From: CAXXOK01 sp963666755
GTDB taxonomy: Bacteria > Bacillota > Clostridia > Christensenellales > Aristaeellaceae
Assembly: GCA_963666755.2 (NCBI GenBank)
Contig: CAXXGW010000009.1
Location: forward strand, 1,364,001 to 1,428,000
Direction: 5' to 3'
DNA: 64,000 bases
Under the pieces are notes generated by a model that worked only from the letters and a program-made list of their open reading frames with translations, was not told the origin of the DNA and did not search any database. Numbering within the stretch: the first letter of the stretch is position 1; every line of letters begins with the position of its first letter. The position numbers and the translations under genes were made by a program. Positions 54,424 to 64,000 of this stretch are shown here, one piece after another.

Positions 54424-55500
54424 TTACCGGAACGGTTCCTGCTTGAGGTATTGCAGCGCGTACTGCAGGGCGGCTTTCATCGCGGTGGGAAATGGCATTG
54501 CTGCAAGGTCCTCCGCACTTGCAGCCACCGCATCGTGCGCTTCCAGCCAGTCCGCCGTGGGCATATGCGTTAGCGGAACCTGATAAAGCCGCATATCCCA
54601 GATGCGGTGGGTAAACACGTGCCTTGCCTGCCCAGCATCCTGGATGGCATCGGGCTGTATTCCTTCTTCAAGAAGGTTCTGGCGCAGCGCTTCAGGCGTG
54701 CTCTCTCCCTCATATAGCCAGAACACGCGCAGCCCATGCAGCAGGCGTTGGCTTCGGCGGAAGGTGAGCACCCTGCCCCCGGCGGTTAACAACGCAACAG
54801 CAACACCAACCGTTTGCGCCGTTTTGCGTGGCATACGGATCGGGAGCTGCTCGGCATCTCCCTCCGCAAACGCGTCACAGGCATCGCGGATGGGGCACTG
54901 CGCACAGCGCGGGGTGCGCGGCAGGCACACCGTAGCCCCCAGCTCCATCAGCGCCTGATTGAAATCACCCGGCGCGTCGCCCGGCTGCGCTGCCTGCAAT
55001 GCTGTTTCCAGCATGCAAAGCGCTTCCCGGCTTTCCATGGTTTGCCGGATTCCCAACAGACGCGCGCCCACGCGCTTAACGTTTCCATCCACGGCCAACA
55101 CCGCCTGACCAAACGCAATGCTTGCTACAGCGCCGGCCGTATACGCGCCAATGCCCGGCAAGGTAAGCAATGCTTCCGCTGTGCCGGGCAGTTTGCCGTC
55201 GTACTGCCGCATCACGACCCGCGCCGTTTTTTGCAGATTTCGGGCACGGCTGTAATACCCCAACCCTTCCCAAAGTTTCAGGAGTTCCGCCTCCGGGGCG
55301 TCGGCCAGCGTGCGTATATCGGGGAACCGCGCCAAAAACCGGGTATAATAGCCGATCACCGCTTCCACCCGGGTTTGCTGCAGCATGATTTCCGATACCA
55401 AAATGGCATAGGGATCGTCGGTGCGCCTCCAAGGTAAATCCCGGCAGTTCCGATGGTACCAGGTAAGCAAGGATTTGCTCCATTCTGTATGTGCAGACAA
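54424..55500 (-). CDS. mutY: A/G-specific adenine DNA glycosylase
   Basis: The 358-residue enzyme removes adenine mispaired with 8-oxoguanine. The catalytic region ILVSEIMLQQTRVEAVIGYY, the helix-hairpin-helix LPGIGAYTAGAVASIAFG, the Fe-S motif CLPRTPRCAQCPIRDAC and a C-terminal NUDIX-like domain are all present. It starts at a TTG with AAAGGGG upstream and is divergent from groES. Confidence 0.96.
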   Translation of the reverse strand: MSAHTEWSKSLLTWYHRNCRDLPWRRTDDPYAILVSEIMLQQTRVEAVIGYYTRFLARFPDIRTLADAPEAELLKLWEGLGYYSRARNLQKTARVVMRQYDGKLPGTAEALLTLPGIGAYTAGAVASIAFGQAVLAVDGNVKRVGARLLGIRQTMESREALCMLETALQAAQPGDAPGDFNQALMELGATVCLPRTPRCAQCPIRDACDAFAEGDAEQLPIRMPRKTAQTVGVAVALLTAGGRVLTFRRSQRLLHGLRVFWLYEGESTPEALRQNLLEEGIQPDAIQDAGQARHVFTHRIWDMRLYQVPLTHMPTADWLEAHDAVAASAEDLAAMPFPTAMKAALQYALQYLKQEPFR

Positions 55501-55521
55501 GTAAATTCCCCTTTCCCTTGG

Positions 55522-55527
55522 ATTGTA
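55522..55527 (-). promoter_or_regulatory. possible mutY -10 box
   Basis: TACAAT on the minus strand lies 22 bases before the mutY start; a convincing -35 at the right spacing was not found. Confidence 0.35.
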
Positions 55528-55675
55528 TCATAAAGCAGAACGTTTAACCCAACCTGACAGGAGTGTAATTGTTTAAAATATCGCGCAAACGGGAGCATTG
55601 TCATGATATTTGGCATTATTTCGCCTATGAACCGAATATTCTCCCAAATTTCAAGTTCTCAGCCTATCCAGCCGG

Positions 55676-55704
55676 TTGCGCAAACGCTATAAATGACGTA
55701 AACT
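55676..55704 (+). promoter_or_regulatory. groES-groEL promoter
   Basis: TTGCGC (55676-55681) and TAAACT (55699-55704) are separated by 17 bases. Transcription would start within or just before the CIRCE element. Confidence 0.6.
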
Positions 55705-55714
55705 AACAACGTTG

Positions 55715-55741
55715 TTAGCACTCAGTATAAGTGAGTGCTAA
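55715..55741. promoter_or_regulatory. CIRCE element (HrcA operator)
   Basis: TTAGCACTC-N9-GAGTGCTAA is a perfect match to the CIRCE consensus. It places the chaperonin operon under the heat-shock repressor HrcA, which is not encoded in the window. Confidence 0.97.
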
Positions 55742-55779
55742 CAAAATGAAATCTCAACATTGGATAGGGAGGAACTATC

Positions 55780-56064
55780 ATGATCGTTAAGCCTTTGGGC
55801 GACCGCGTCGTTATTAAAAACATCGAAGCGGAGGAGACCACCAAGGGTGGTCTGATCCTGACCAGCGCATCCAAAGAAAAACCGCAGATGGCGGAAGTGA
55901 TCGCCGTAGGCCCCGGCGGGATGGTGGACGGCAAGGAAGTCGTCATGAATGTCAAAGCCGGGCAAAAGGTGATCTACAGCAAGTACGCCGGTACCGAAGT
56001 CAAGGTGGATGGCGACGAGCTGATTATCGTGCGTCAGAATGACATTCTGGCTACCGTTGAATAA
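55780..56064 (+). CDS. groES: co-chaperonin GroES
   Basis: The 94-residue protein is a full-length GroES: PLGDRVVIKNIEAEETTKGG at the start with the mobile loop that contacts GroEL, then VGPGGMVDGKEV and a conserved IYSKYAGTEVKVDGDE region. Seven copies cap the GroEL chamber. GGGAGG precedes the ATG; groEL follows 25 bases later. Confidence 0.98.
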   Translation: MIVKPLGDRVVIKNIEAEETTKGGLILTSASKEKPQMAEVIAVGPGGMVDGKEVVMNVKAGQKVIYSKYAGTEVKVDGDELIIVRQNDILATVE

Positions 56065-56089
56065 CCATTTTTAAGGAGGAAATTCCATT

Positions 56090-57718
<1,629 letters not shown>

Positions 57719-57729
57719 GCACAACCCCT

Positions 57730-57768
57730 CCGAGGGCCGAATGCGCAAGCATACGGCCCTCGGTTTTT
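57730..57768 (+). terminator. groEL terminator
   Basis: CCGAGGGCCG/CGGCCCTCGG, a 10-bp perfect stem, is followed by TTTTTG and lies 11 bases after the stop codon. Confidence 0.93.
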
Positions 57769-58130
57769 GAAAAAGGCTGGCTATACCGGTCTTTTTTCAA
57801 TCCATTCTTTCTCCCCTGCCAATCCTTGAAACGAGGCGGGTGCAGGATTGTTTGCATTGGCCTTTCTATTTGAGAGAGGCTTACAGAGGCATGTTGCACA
57901 TGGGCATCTGCTGCTCCTGATTATCGTTCGATACGCCTGAATGGAGCGTAGTTTTCGTCTGCAAAAATCCCGCATGCGAGATTCCTGTGGTTTACATGGC
58001 TCTGTTGACCGTGTTGCAATCATATCGCAGGGTACATCCCCGCTCGCAACCAGCCTGATCCCCCCCTCTAACATCATTTTGAGCGTATCACGCAGTCTGG
58101 CATCCCTCTTGTACTCAAATCCCCTACACA
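57769..58130. other. gene-free stretch between groEL and ftsZ
   Basis: About 360 bases between two terminators. Open frames exist (for example a 116-codon frame on the minus strand, 57781-58131) but they lack a ribosome binding site and recognisable motifs. Base composition looks lower in GC than the flanks. It may be decayed sequence; I see nothing I can name. Confidence 0.5.
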
Positions 58131-58131
58131 T

Positions 58132-58165
58132 AAAAGCGCCTGCCGGATGTTATCCGGCGGGCGCT
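58132..58165 (-). terminator. ftsZ terminator
   Basis: A 14-bp stem with one mismatch (58135-58148 with 58152-58165) is followed on the minus strand by TTTTATG. It lies 14 bases past the ftsZ stop codon. Confidence 0.88.
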
Positions 58166-58178
58166 GTGTTCAGTTGCT

Positions 58179-59771
58179 TCACTTTTTGGCGGGTCTGCGC
58201 AGGAAGGCGGGGATGCCCAGATCATCCCGCTCGACAGGAGCGTTGGGGTTGGTGGGCGCCGCCTGCGGCTCCGGTGCTTTAGCCGGCGCGGCCTGCTGTA
58301 CCCCCGGCATCGCCTGTGGCACCTGCGTTACGGCGGGTTGCGGCGGTTGCTGCATCGGCGGTTGCGCCTGCAACTGCGCGCCGTAGGATTGGCCGTATTC
58401 CATCTGCGGGATCATCGGCGGCTGTTGCGGCTGCATGCCCCCGTATGGGTTCTGCATGGGCGGCATGGAGTATTCGTTGCTCATCGGCTGCATATACCCC
58501 TGCTGCGGATAGCCGGGGTTATAGCCGGTCTGGTACATGCTCTGGTTCTGCGGCATCATAGGCGGCATGGCGGCCGGCGTGGGGATATTGCGGCTGTTAT
58601 CCATGTAGCCGCCCATCCCCATGGTACGCTCGTCGTCGCCGGGCATGTCGAAGCTCATATCTTCATACGAGTTCGAGGGATACTCCTGGTGCACCAGCGG
58701 CGTCGGATTGTACGTGGCGGTGTAGCTGCCGCGGTTCTCGTTGCCAAAGGAGCGCGACCAATCGCGGTCATTTCCGTGGCCCTTGCCTTTCGACGGTTCC
58801 TTGACGGGGAAGGGCGTCTTTTCAAACCCGGTCGCAATGACGGTGATGCGCACCTCGTCGTCCATGGTATCGTCGATTCCGGCGCCGAAAATGATGTTGG
58901 CCTCCGGGTCGGCGGATTGCATGACGAGGTTGGCCGCCTCGTTGATGTCGATAATGCTCATATCTTCGCCGCCGGTGATGTTAATCAGCACCGCGCGCGC
59001 ACCGTCGATGCTGGTTTCCAGCAGCGGGCTGGAAATGGCGTTCTTGGCCGCTTCCACCATGCGGTTTTCGCCCTTGCCGCTGCCGATGCCCATATGGGCC
59101 AGCCCGCCGGATTCCATCACGGTCTTGACGTCGGCAAAGTCCAGGTTAATCAGCGCGGGCACGGCGATCAGATCGCTGATGCCCTGAATACCCTGACGCA
59201 ACACATCGTCCGCAATGCGGAAGGCTTCCAGCATCGTGGTGCCCTTGGTGACCACCTGCAACAGGCGATCATTGGGGATCACGACCAGTGTATCCACGCG
59301 CTGCTTCAGGTCGATTACGCCCATTTCGGCGTTTTTCATGCGCTGTTTGCCTTCAAATTGAAAAGGCTTGGTCACCACGGCAATCGTCAGGCAGTTGAGG
59401 TCGCGCGCAATTTCTGCCACGATCGGCGCGGCGCCGGTACCCGTGCCGCCGCCCATCCCGGCCGTCACAAAAACCAGATCAGCGCCCTTGATGGCCTGCG
59501 CGATCTCCTCCCGACTCTCTTCCGCCGCACGGCGGCCGATGTCGGGCACCGCGCCGGCGCCAAGGCCCTTGGTCAGCTTTTCCCCAATCTGGATGGTCAT
59601 ACTGGCCTTGCTCATGGCAAGCGCCTGGCGGTCCGTATTGATGGCGATAAACTCCACGCCCTTCAGGCCCGCATCCACCATGCGATTGACCGCATTGTTC
59701 CCGGCGCCGCCGCAGCCGATCACCTTGATGGTGGCAAAGCTCTGTTGGTCCTCAATCTGAAATTCCAGCAC
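58179..59771 (-). CDS. ftsZ: cell division protein FtsZ with long C-terminal linker
   Basis: The 530-residue protein starts at a GTG with AGGGGG seven bases upstream. The GTPase domain has IKVIGCGGAGNNAVNRM, the tubulin signature GGGTGTGAAP and NLDFADVKTVM. The globular part ends near residue 325; about 190 residues of linker rich in Gln, Pro, Met, Gly and Asn follow, then the conserved partner-binding tip DDLGIPAFLRR. Typical FtsZ has 350-400 residues, so the linker is unusually long. It polymerises into the division ring. Confidence 0.97.
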   Translation of the reverse strand: MLEFQIEDQQSFATIKVIGCGGAGNNAVNRMVDAGLKGVEFIAINTDRQALAMSKASMTIQIGEKLTKGLGAGAVPDIGRRAAEESREEIAQAIKGADLVFVTAGMGGGTGTGAAPIVAEIARDLNCLTIAVVTKPFQFEGKQRMKNAEMGVIDLKQRVDTLVVIPNDRLLQVVTKGTTMLEAFRIADDVLRQGIQGISDLIAVPALINLDFADVKTVMESGGLAHMGIGSGKGENRMVEAAKNAISSPLLETSIDGARAVLINITGGEDMSIIDINEAANLVMQSADPEANIIFGAGIDDTMDDEVRITVIATGFEKTPFPVKEPSKGKGHGNDRDWSRSFGNENRGSYTATYNPTPLVHQEYPSNSYEDMSFDMPGDDERTMGMGGYMDNSRNIPTPAAMPPMMPQNQSMYQTGYNPGYPQQGYMQPMSNEYSMPPMQNPYGGMQPQQPPMIPQMEYGQSYGAQLQAQPPMQQPPQPAVTQVPQAMPGVQQAAPAKAPEPQAAPTNPNAPVERDDLGIPAFLRRPAKK

Positions 59772-59823
59772 AATGCATCCCCCTAGTCTGACTTTGCTTC
59801 CGAAGGCGCCGGTGGCGCGCGGG

Positions 59824-61017
59824 TCAGCTTCCCAGCAAGCTCTTGAAAAAGTCCTTGACACCGCCGGCCATACCGCCGGAGGGCACGTTGCGCGACTCAA
59901 TGGTATCGATAATTAAATCCATCAATCCCATGGCGCTGGCGTAAATCGGGCTGGAGAGCTTAATGGTACGCTTGATGGTTTCCCGCACGGGTTTTTCCAG
60001 CTTGCCGGACAGGTAATCGCGCCCGCCGCGGTTCAGGCTCAGGCCGCCGCCCGTAAGGTAAAGGGTGGACCAGTTGCCCAGTTTAATGCCGCTTTCGGCG
60101 ATGCACTCCTTAATCAACTCGGCCATCTCATCCACCCTGGGCTCCAGCACGCCCGCCACCTGATCCTGCGTAAAGGTGTCGGTCTTGATGCCGTCGCCGC
60201 TGGAAACAGCGTACGTCTGGCTGATGGTGGAGATGCCGTAAACATAGTCCCGCTTGATCTGCTCAGCTGCCGACAGTGAAATCGACAGCCCTTCGGCAAT
60301 ATCCGCCGCAATGTGGCCCCCGCCGATGTGCAGCGTTTTCTGGAAGATGACGGCATCCCCCTCCACGGCCATCACATCGGTGCACAGGTAGCCGATATCA
60401 ATCAGGATCGCGGTACGGTCGCGGTCCTCCTCCAGTAGGTAAAGCATCGCCTCGCCCGTGGAACTGCTGAAAAAGCCGCTGACGGTGATGTTCATATCCC
60501 GCAGGCGCGCCATCACATCGTCCAGAAAAAACGTATCCGCAACGACGAAGGATACCAGCGCCTTCAGCTCCGTCCCCTTCATGCCGACGGGTTCCAGGGT
60601 TTTCTTTCCCCCATCGACCATGAACCATGCGGGGCTGCGGTGCACCACCACGCCGCGCACAGGCGTAAGCTGCTTGTCCGCATTGGCAAAGATCCGCTCC
60701 ACATGCCGCGGCGTAACCCGCGGGTCCGCCCCCTGAATGGTAACGGATGTCTCCACCGCATACACACGGGTAAACTCGCCGGGCACGCCAACGTTCATTT
60801 CGCGGATTTTCCGCTTCGCCTGCGCTTCCGCTTCGGCAATGGACTTCCCGATCGCTTCATTCAGCATCAGGGGATTGTTCCACTCTCCGTCCAGGAAGCC
60901 GTCGTACATGGCGATGCCTGCACCGATAATATCGCAACGTTGAGTCCCGCTGGTCTCGGCGACAAGCGTTACGATTTTACTTGTGCCAAAATCAATGGCC
61001 GCGATCGTTGATTTCAT
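59824..61017 (-). CDS. ftsA: cell division protein FtsA
   Basis: The 397-residue actin-like protein tethers FtsZ to the membrane. AIDFGTSKIVTLVAE is the phosphate-1 loop; TAILIDIGYLCTDVMAVEGD and LYLTGGGLSL complete the nucleotide site. The C-terminal VKDFFKSLLGS forms the amphipathic membrane-targeting helix. The ATG at 61017 has AGGGGA about ten bases upstream; the longer frame is not supported. ftsZ starts 52 bases downstream on the same strand. Confidence 0.95.
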   Translation of the reverse strand: MKSTIAAIDFGTSKIVTLVAETSGTQRCDIIGAGIAMYDGFLDGEWNNPLMLNEAIGKSIAEAEAQAKRKIREMNVGVPGEFTRVYAVETSVTIQGADPRVTPRHVERIFANADKQLTPVRGVVVHRSPAWFMVDGGKKTLEPVGMKGTELKALVSFVVADTFFLDDVMARLRDMNITVSGFFSSSTGEAMLYLLEEDRDRTAILIDIGYLCTDVMAVEGDAVIFQKTLHIGGGHIAADIAEGLSISLSAAEQIKRDYVYGISTISQTYAVSSGDGIKTDTFTQDQVAGVLEPRVDEMAELIKECIAESGIKLGNWSTLYLTGGGLSLNRGGRDYLSGKLEKPVRETIKRTIKLSSPIYASAMGLMDLIIDTIESRNVPSGGMAGGVKDFFKSLLGS

Positions 61018-61374
61018 CGTTATGCATTCCCCTGTTCCTTGGTGGTTTCCAACGCGCGTCTGGCGGCCCGCGTCGACGGTTCTTTGCGTCGCAGCCGGCC
61101 ATGGCGGCATGGCTGTGTAAACCCAAAATACCATCGTTTATTGTAACCTTTTTATGCGCAATGCGCAATAGACAACCGCTTTTTTCGGCCTCTTTTTTTG
61201 TGTTACAGGCCGAAATACCGTTGTTTTCGCCGTGTTTCGCCCGTTTTCGGCCCACCGGTTACAACCCTGTATGGCCGGGTTACGCCCTCCGTAGGAACAT
61301 TGTACACGATTTGGAGGGCCGCTTTCTCCCTGCGGCGCATATTTTACAAGTTGGGCATAAAACGAATCACAACG
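61018..61374 (-). other. ftsA-ftsZ leader region
   Basis: No gene is seen in these 357 bases between the tRNA terminator and ftsA. They hold the ftsAZ promoter at 61140-61168, a direct repeat of TGCGCAA at the -35, and an inverted repeat TTTCGGCC...GGCCGAAA near 61186-61219. Confidence 0.6.
61140..61168 (-). promoter_or_regulatory. ftsA-ftsZ promoter
   Basis: TTGCGC (61163-61168) and TACAAT (61140-61145) on the minus strand are separated by 17 bases. The leader is about 115 bases long. Confidence 0.6.
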
Positions 61375-61403
61375 AAAAGACCACCACAGATGTGATGGTC
61401 TTT
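61375..61403 (-). terminator. tRNA operon terminator
   Basis: A 12-bp stem (61376-61387 with 61392-61403, one G-T pair) has an AGAT-type loop and is followed on the minus strand by TTTTCG. It separates the tRNA genes from ftsA. Confidence 0.82.
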
Positions 61404-61429
61404 CGGGCTACGCGAGCAGCCCAGCAGGT

Positions 61430-61506
61430 TGGTAGCGGCGGGGAGATTTGAACTCTCGACACTCCGGGTATGAACCGAATGCTCTAGCCAGCTGAGCTAC
61501 GCCGCC
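61430..61506 (-). tRNA. tRNA-Met (CAT anticodon, elongator-like)
   Basis: The 77-base gene includes an encoded CCA. The minus strand gives GGCGGCG at the 5' end pairing with CGCCGCT, a D-arm GCTC/GAGC, the anticodon loop TTCATAC and a T-loop TTCAAAT. Elongator Met is most likely; a modified tRNA-Ile2 also carries CAT and cannot be fully excluded. Confidence 0.9.
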
Positions 61507-61509
61507 ATA

Positions 61510-61586
<77 letters not shown>

Positions 61587-61611
61587 TTAGGTCGCACAAG
61601 CGACGTTAGTA

Positions 61612-61640
61612 ATACTACTATAATATCCGGAGCATGTCAA
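61612..61640 (-). promoter_or_regulatory. tRNA operon promoter
   Basis: TTGACA (61635-61640) and TAGTAT (61612-61617) on the minus strand are separated by 17 bases, about 25 bases before the first tRNA. Confidence 0.65.
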
Positions 61641-61697
61641 CTACTTTTTTGCGAGTTTGAAAGATTTTCTTTTTTATATCTTTCTTACATGCCTGTA

Positions 61698-62645
61698 TCA
61701 GCTGTCCGGACGGTATTTCGCGTCCTCCGGGATGGTGACGTCCAACAGGCCGGAGTTCTTACCCAGCTGCTGCAGGTAGGCAATATCGGTGCGCAGCGCG
61801 CCGATTTTTGCGCGCATGTAAGTACGGCTGCCCAACCGCACCATGATGCCGGTATTGGTGAGCATGTAGATGTTCTCCGGGTCGGTCAGGTTGATTTCCT
61901 TCACCTGATCGCTATAATACTGCAAACGCAGCTCCTGCATGATATCGTAATATGCCTGCATCTGTTCCTGATTGCGCACCTGCAAAAACTGCCCCACGTG
62001 GATGTTGGTCACCTGCAGGCCCGTGACCGACGGCATATCGGTCGGCATGGCGGTGGTGTTGGCTTCGTCCATGACCATGCCCTTTTCATCCAGCGTGTAG
62101 AGCAGCCCCAGCCACTGGGTAGATGCGACGGGCTCCCGCTCCGAGATGTACAGGTACACGGTGCTGGGGTAATCCTTCTGCAGCCCGATGAAAATGATCG
62201 AATGGTCGGAGGCGAGGTTTTGCCGCACCTCCTCCTCGGAAATGGCGAAGATGTTCAGCCCCTTCACCAGCCCGGAGGCGCCCGCAACCTGCTGCGGCGT
62301 CTTATGGACATTGCCGACCACATAGACCGTACGCAGGCGGAATACCGCCCCCTGCAGGATCATTACGGCGGCTACCGCCACCGCCAGCAGAAAGATCAGG
62401 CGCCCTGTGATGGAGCGGGAGCGCCGCCGTGCCCGTTCCTCCGGGGTCAGGAGCGGTTCAGCGGGAACCTCCTCCGGGGGCAGCTCGTCCTGTGGATCGC
62501 GGTTGCCGTCGGGGGCATCGTCGGCCTCATGTTTCCCGCGGTGGCGGTGCTGCTCGGCCGCATGCCGGTAGGTATACGAATACTCGCCATAAGCCTGGAA
62601 TTGATCCAGCTCATCGCGCTTGCGTTCGTCCTTCTCATTTGGCAC
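61698..62645 (-). CDS. ftsQ: cell division protein FtsQ/DivIB
   Basis: The 315-residue protein starts at the GTG at 62645 with AAGGAG eight bases upstream; another GTG nine bases earlier sits on that site. It has a long hydrophilic, charged N-terminus (~80 residues), one membrane helix (LIFLLAVAVAAVMILQGAV) and an extracellular part with a POTRA-type start (VYVVGNVHKTPQQVAGASGL). It joins the division complex that recruits septal wall synthesis. Sequence identity within this family is low, but gene position between murD and ftsA supports it. Confidence 0.88.
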   Translation of the reverse strand: MPNEKDERKRDELDQFQAYGEYSYTYRHAAEQHRHRGKHEADDAPDGNRDPQDELPPEEVPAEPLLTPEERARRRSRSITGRLIFLLAVAVAAVMILQGAVFRLRTVYVVGNVHKTPQQVAGASGLVKGLNIFAISEEEVRQNLASDHSIIFIGLQKDYPSTVYLYISEREPVASTQWLGLLYTLDEKGMVMDEANTTAMPTDMPSVTGLQVTNIHVGQFLQVRNQEQMQAYYDIMQELRLQYYSDQVKEINLTDPENIYMLTNTGIMVRLGSRTYMRAKIGALRTDIAYLQQLGKNSGLLDVTIPEDAKYRPDS

Positions 62646-62673
62646 AGGAATCACTCCTTAACGTTCGCACGCA

Positions 62674-62695
62674 GGAAACGCCGCTGGGCGTTTCC
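62674..62695. repeat. 9-bp hairpin between murD and ftsQ
   Basis: GGAAACGCC and GGCGTTTCC flank a 4-base loop, without a T-run. It may slow or stabilise the message. No gene is seen in the 162 bases between murD and ftsQ. Confidence 0.5.
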
Positions 62696-62807
62696 CGTCG
62701 CACCGGAGGGGCGATGCCGTCGAAAGGGATGTAAGGGAATCAGGGGTTTTCTTTCATACAGGCCGCAACTCACGGTGAAACCGGGGCCTGTGCTCCATTA
62801 GCCGGGT

Positions 62808-64000
62808 TCAGTGCAGTGCTTCCACCAAAGCCTTGAATACCCGGCCGCGTTCTTCATAGTCCCGGAACATGTCAAAACTCGCGCATGCGGGCGAAAGCAG
62901 CACATTGCCGCCGGAAACCGCCAGTTTGCGGGATTTCTGCACCGCATCCTCCAGGCTGTACGCCGGGGTGATGTGATGGTAGCCGACTTCTTCCAGCGTT
63001 TGGGTAATCTGGCGCGCCGTCTCCCCAATGGTTACCACCTGCGCGATCAGGCCGGAGGCGACAATCTCCCTGCAAAGCGGCGCAAAATCGGTATGCTTGT
63101 CGTACCCGCCCAGGATCAGTACAGTCGGCGCCTTCATGCTCTGCACAGCCTTGATGGTGCTGTCTACATTGGTGCCCTTGCTGTCGTTAATATAAGTGAT
63201 GCCCTCAAACACGCGCACCTTTTCAATGCGGTGCTCCACGCCGGTAAAGGATTGCAGCGTGTGGCGGATGACCGCGGCGGGCACCCCACGGCTGGCCGCC
63301 ATCGCAGTGGCTGCCAGTGCATTTTCCAGATTGTGCGGTCCGGGAATCAGAATCTGGTCGGCATCGCAGATGGGTTTCATCACGCCGTCCCAGCGCCAGA
63401 CGATTTTCCCGTCCTCCACGCTGGCTCCGTTTTGCACGCTCTGCTTGCGGGAAAAGAAAGCGACGCGGGCGCGTACCTTTTCGGCCATTTTCGCCAGCAC
63501 CGGATCATCCAGATTCAGAACCGCCACATCTTCCGCGGTCTGGTTTTCAAACATCCGCTGCTTCATGCGGATGTACTGCTCCATGGTGCCGTGCCGGTTC
63601 AGGTGATCCTCTGTGATGTTGAGCAACGCCGCGACGCAAGGGTGGAAGGTGCGGATGCTTTCCAGCTGAAAGCTGGATACCTCGACCACCACTACATCCC
63701 CTTTTTTGCTGGTCAGCGCCACGCTGGAGAGGGGGTACCCGATATTGCCCGCCACATGGGTAATGCGGCCTGCATTTTCAAACATTTTGCCCAGCAGGGT
63801 TACGGTCGTGGTTTTGCCGTTGGTGCCGGAAATGGCCAATACCTCGCCCTGCAGGAGCGAGAACGCCAGCTCCAGCTCACCGATCAACGGAATGTTCTGT
63901 TCGCGCGCCGCCTTGACGATAGGCGCATCGATCGGCACGCCGGGGCTGATGACGACGGCGTCGCACTGATCCAGCAGCAGAAACGCATCCTCCCCCAGGT
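62808..64000 (-). CDS. murD: UDP-N-acetylmuramoylalanine-D-glutamate ligase (5' end outside window)
   Basis: At least 397 codons are present; the start lies beyond the window edge. The frame runs in from the edge as LGEDAFLLLDQCDAVVISPG. Motifs include the ATP-binding ISGTNGKTTTVTLL, LNITEDHLNRHGTMEQY, the HRIEKVRVFEGITYINDSKGTN block and LLSPACASFDMFRDYEERG. MurD adds D-glutamate in the cytoplasmic steps of peptidoglycan synthesis. It belongs to the division/cell-wall cluster and is transcribed towards ftsQ. Confidence 0.96.
   Translation of the reverse strand, partial: LGEDAFLLLDQCDAVVISPGVPIDAPIVKAAREQNIPLIGELELAFSLLQGEVLAISGTNGKTTTVTLLGKMFENAGRITHVAGNIGYPLSSVALTSKKGDVVVVEVSSFQLESIRTFHPCVAALLNITEDHLNRHGTMEQYIRMKQRMFENQTAEDVAVLNLDDPVLAKMAEKVRARVAFFSRKQSVQNGASVEDGKIVWRWDGVMKPICDADQILIPGPHNLENALAATAMAASRGVPAAVIRHTLQSFTGVEHRIEKVRVFEGITYINDSKGTNVDSTIKAVQSMKAPTVLILGGYDKHTDFAPLCREIVASGLIAQVVTIGETARQITQTLEEVGYHHITPAYSLEDAVQKSRKLAVSGGNVLLSPACASFDMFRDYEERGRVFKALVEALH

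Noticed and set aside
57781..58131. 116-codon frame between groEL and ftsZ
   Set aside because: No ribosome binding site, no motif and unusual residue make-up; kept only as an unexplained stretch.
58338..59786. 482-codon open frame opposite ftsZ
   Set aside because: Shadow of ftsZ with His/Arg-rich, motif-free translation.

Overview
This 64 kb window is a gene-dense stretch of a GC-rich (roughly 58-60% by eye) bacterial chromosome. The content points to a low-complexity-envelope Firmicute of the class Clostridia. Supporting evidence: a CIRCE operator in front of groES-groEL, the ylbF-like/mutS/mutL/miaB neighbourhood known from Bacillus and Clostridium, an FtsA/FtsZ/DivIB division cluster, a folate ECF transporter subunit, strong AGGAGG ribosome binding sites and frequent GTG/TTG starts. 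Genus cannot be decided from the sequence. No insertion sequence, prophage, CRISPR array or rRNA operon was seen.

Layout. 0.2-1 kb: a GNAT acetyltransferase with a YoaP-like tail. 1.1-12.6 kb (minus strand): a catabolic locus made of a LacI-type regulator, a family-5 ABC importer (binding protein, two permeases, two ATPases), three paralogous esterase-fold proteins and a MATE exporter. 13-15.4 kb: tmRNA and smpB, divergent from proA. 15.4-24 kb: a second MATE protein; ybaK, a GNAT and an rluB-like gene leading into a two-gene membrane/Hsp70-like pair; isocitrate dehydrogenase; a TraX-like membrane protein. 24.2-26.9 kb: a 32-aa membrane peptide, a two-component system and a 41-aa membrane peptide. 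27-39.5 kb (minus): a tightly packed nine-gene run with two radical-SAM-associated genes, RNase G, miaB, a YlbF/YmcA-like protein, mutS, mutL, miaA and a methionine gamma-lyase-like enzyme. 39.6-45.1 kb: a GCS2-type ligase, a DUF2156 protein and a secreted peptidoglycan-binding repeat protein. 45.2-51.1 kb (minus): folT, nth, obgE, yhbY, a PD-(D/E)XK-like protein, a SNF2-type helicase and a zinc-ribbon membrane protein. 51.2-55.5 kb: pgi, malic enzyme, an MmcQ/YjbR protein and mutY. 55.7-57.8 kb: groES-groEL. 58.1-64 kb (minus): murD (cut by the window edge), divIB/ftsQ, two tRNA-Met genes, ftsA and ftsZ.

How the genes work together. The window mixes housekeeping modules (ribosome rescue, mismatch and base-excision repair, tRNA modification, chaperonin, division) with a probable nutrient-acquisition locus whose importer and esterases look co-transcribed under a LacI-type regulator. 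The least explained parts are the triple-esterase importer locus, where one esterase has lost its nucleophile, the membrane/Hsp70-like pair, the nuclease-like/SNF2 pair, the repeat-rich secreted protein with an unrecognised C-terminal domain, and two very small membrane-protein genes. Promoters are often recognisable as TTGxxx-16/17-TAxxxT, with a striking number of -35 boxes beginning TTGC.
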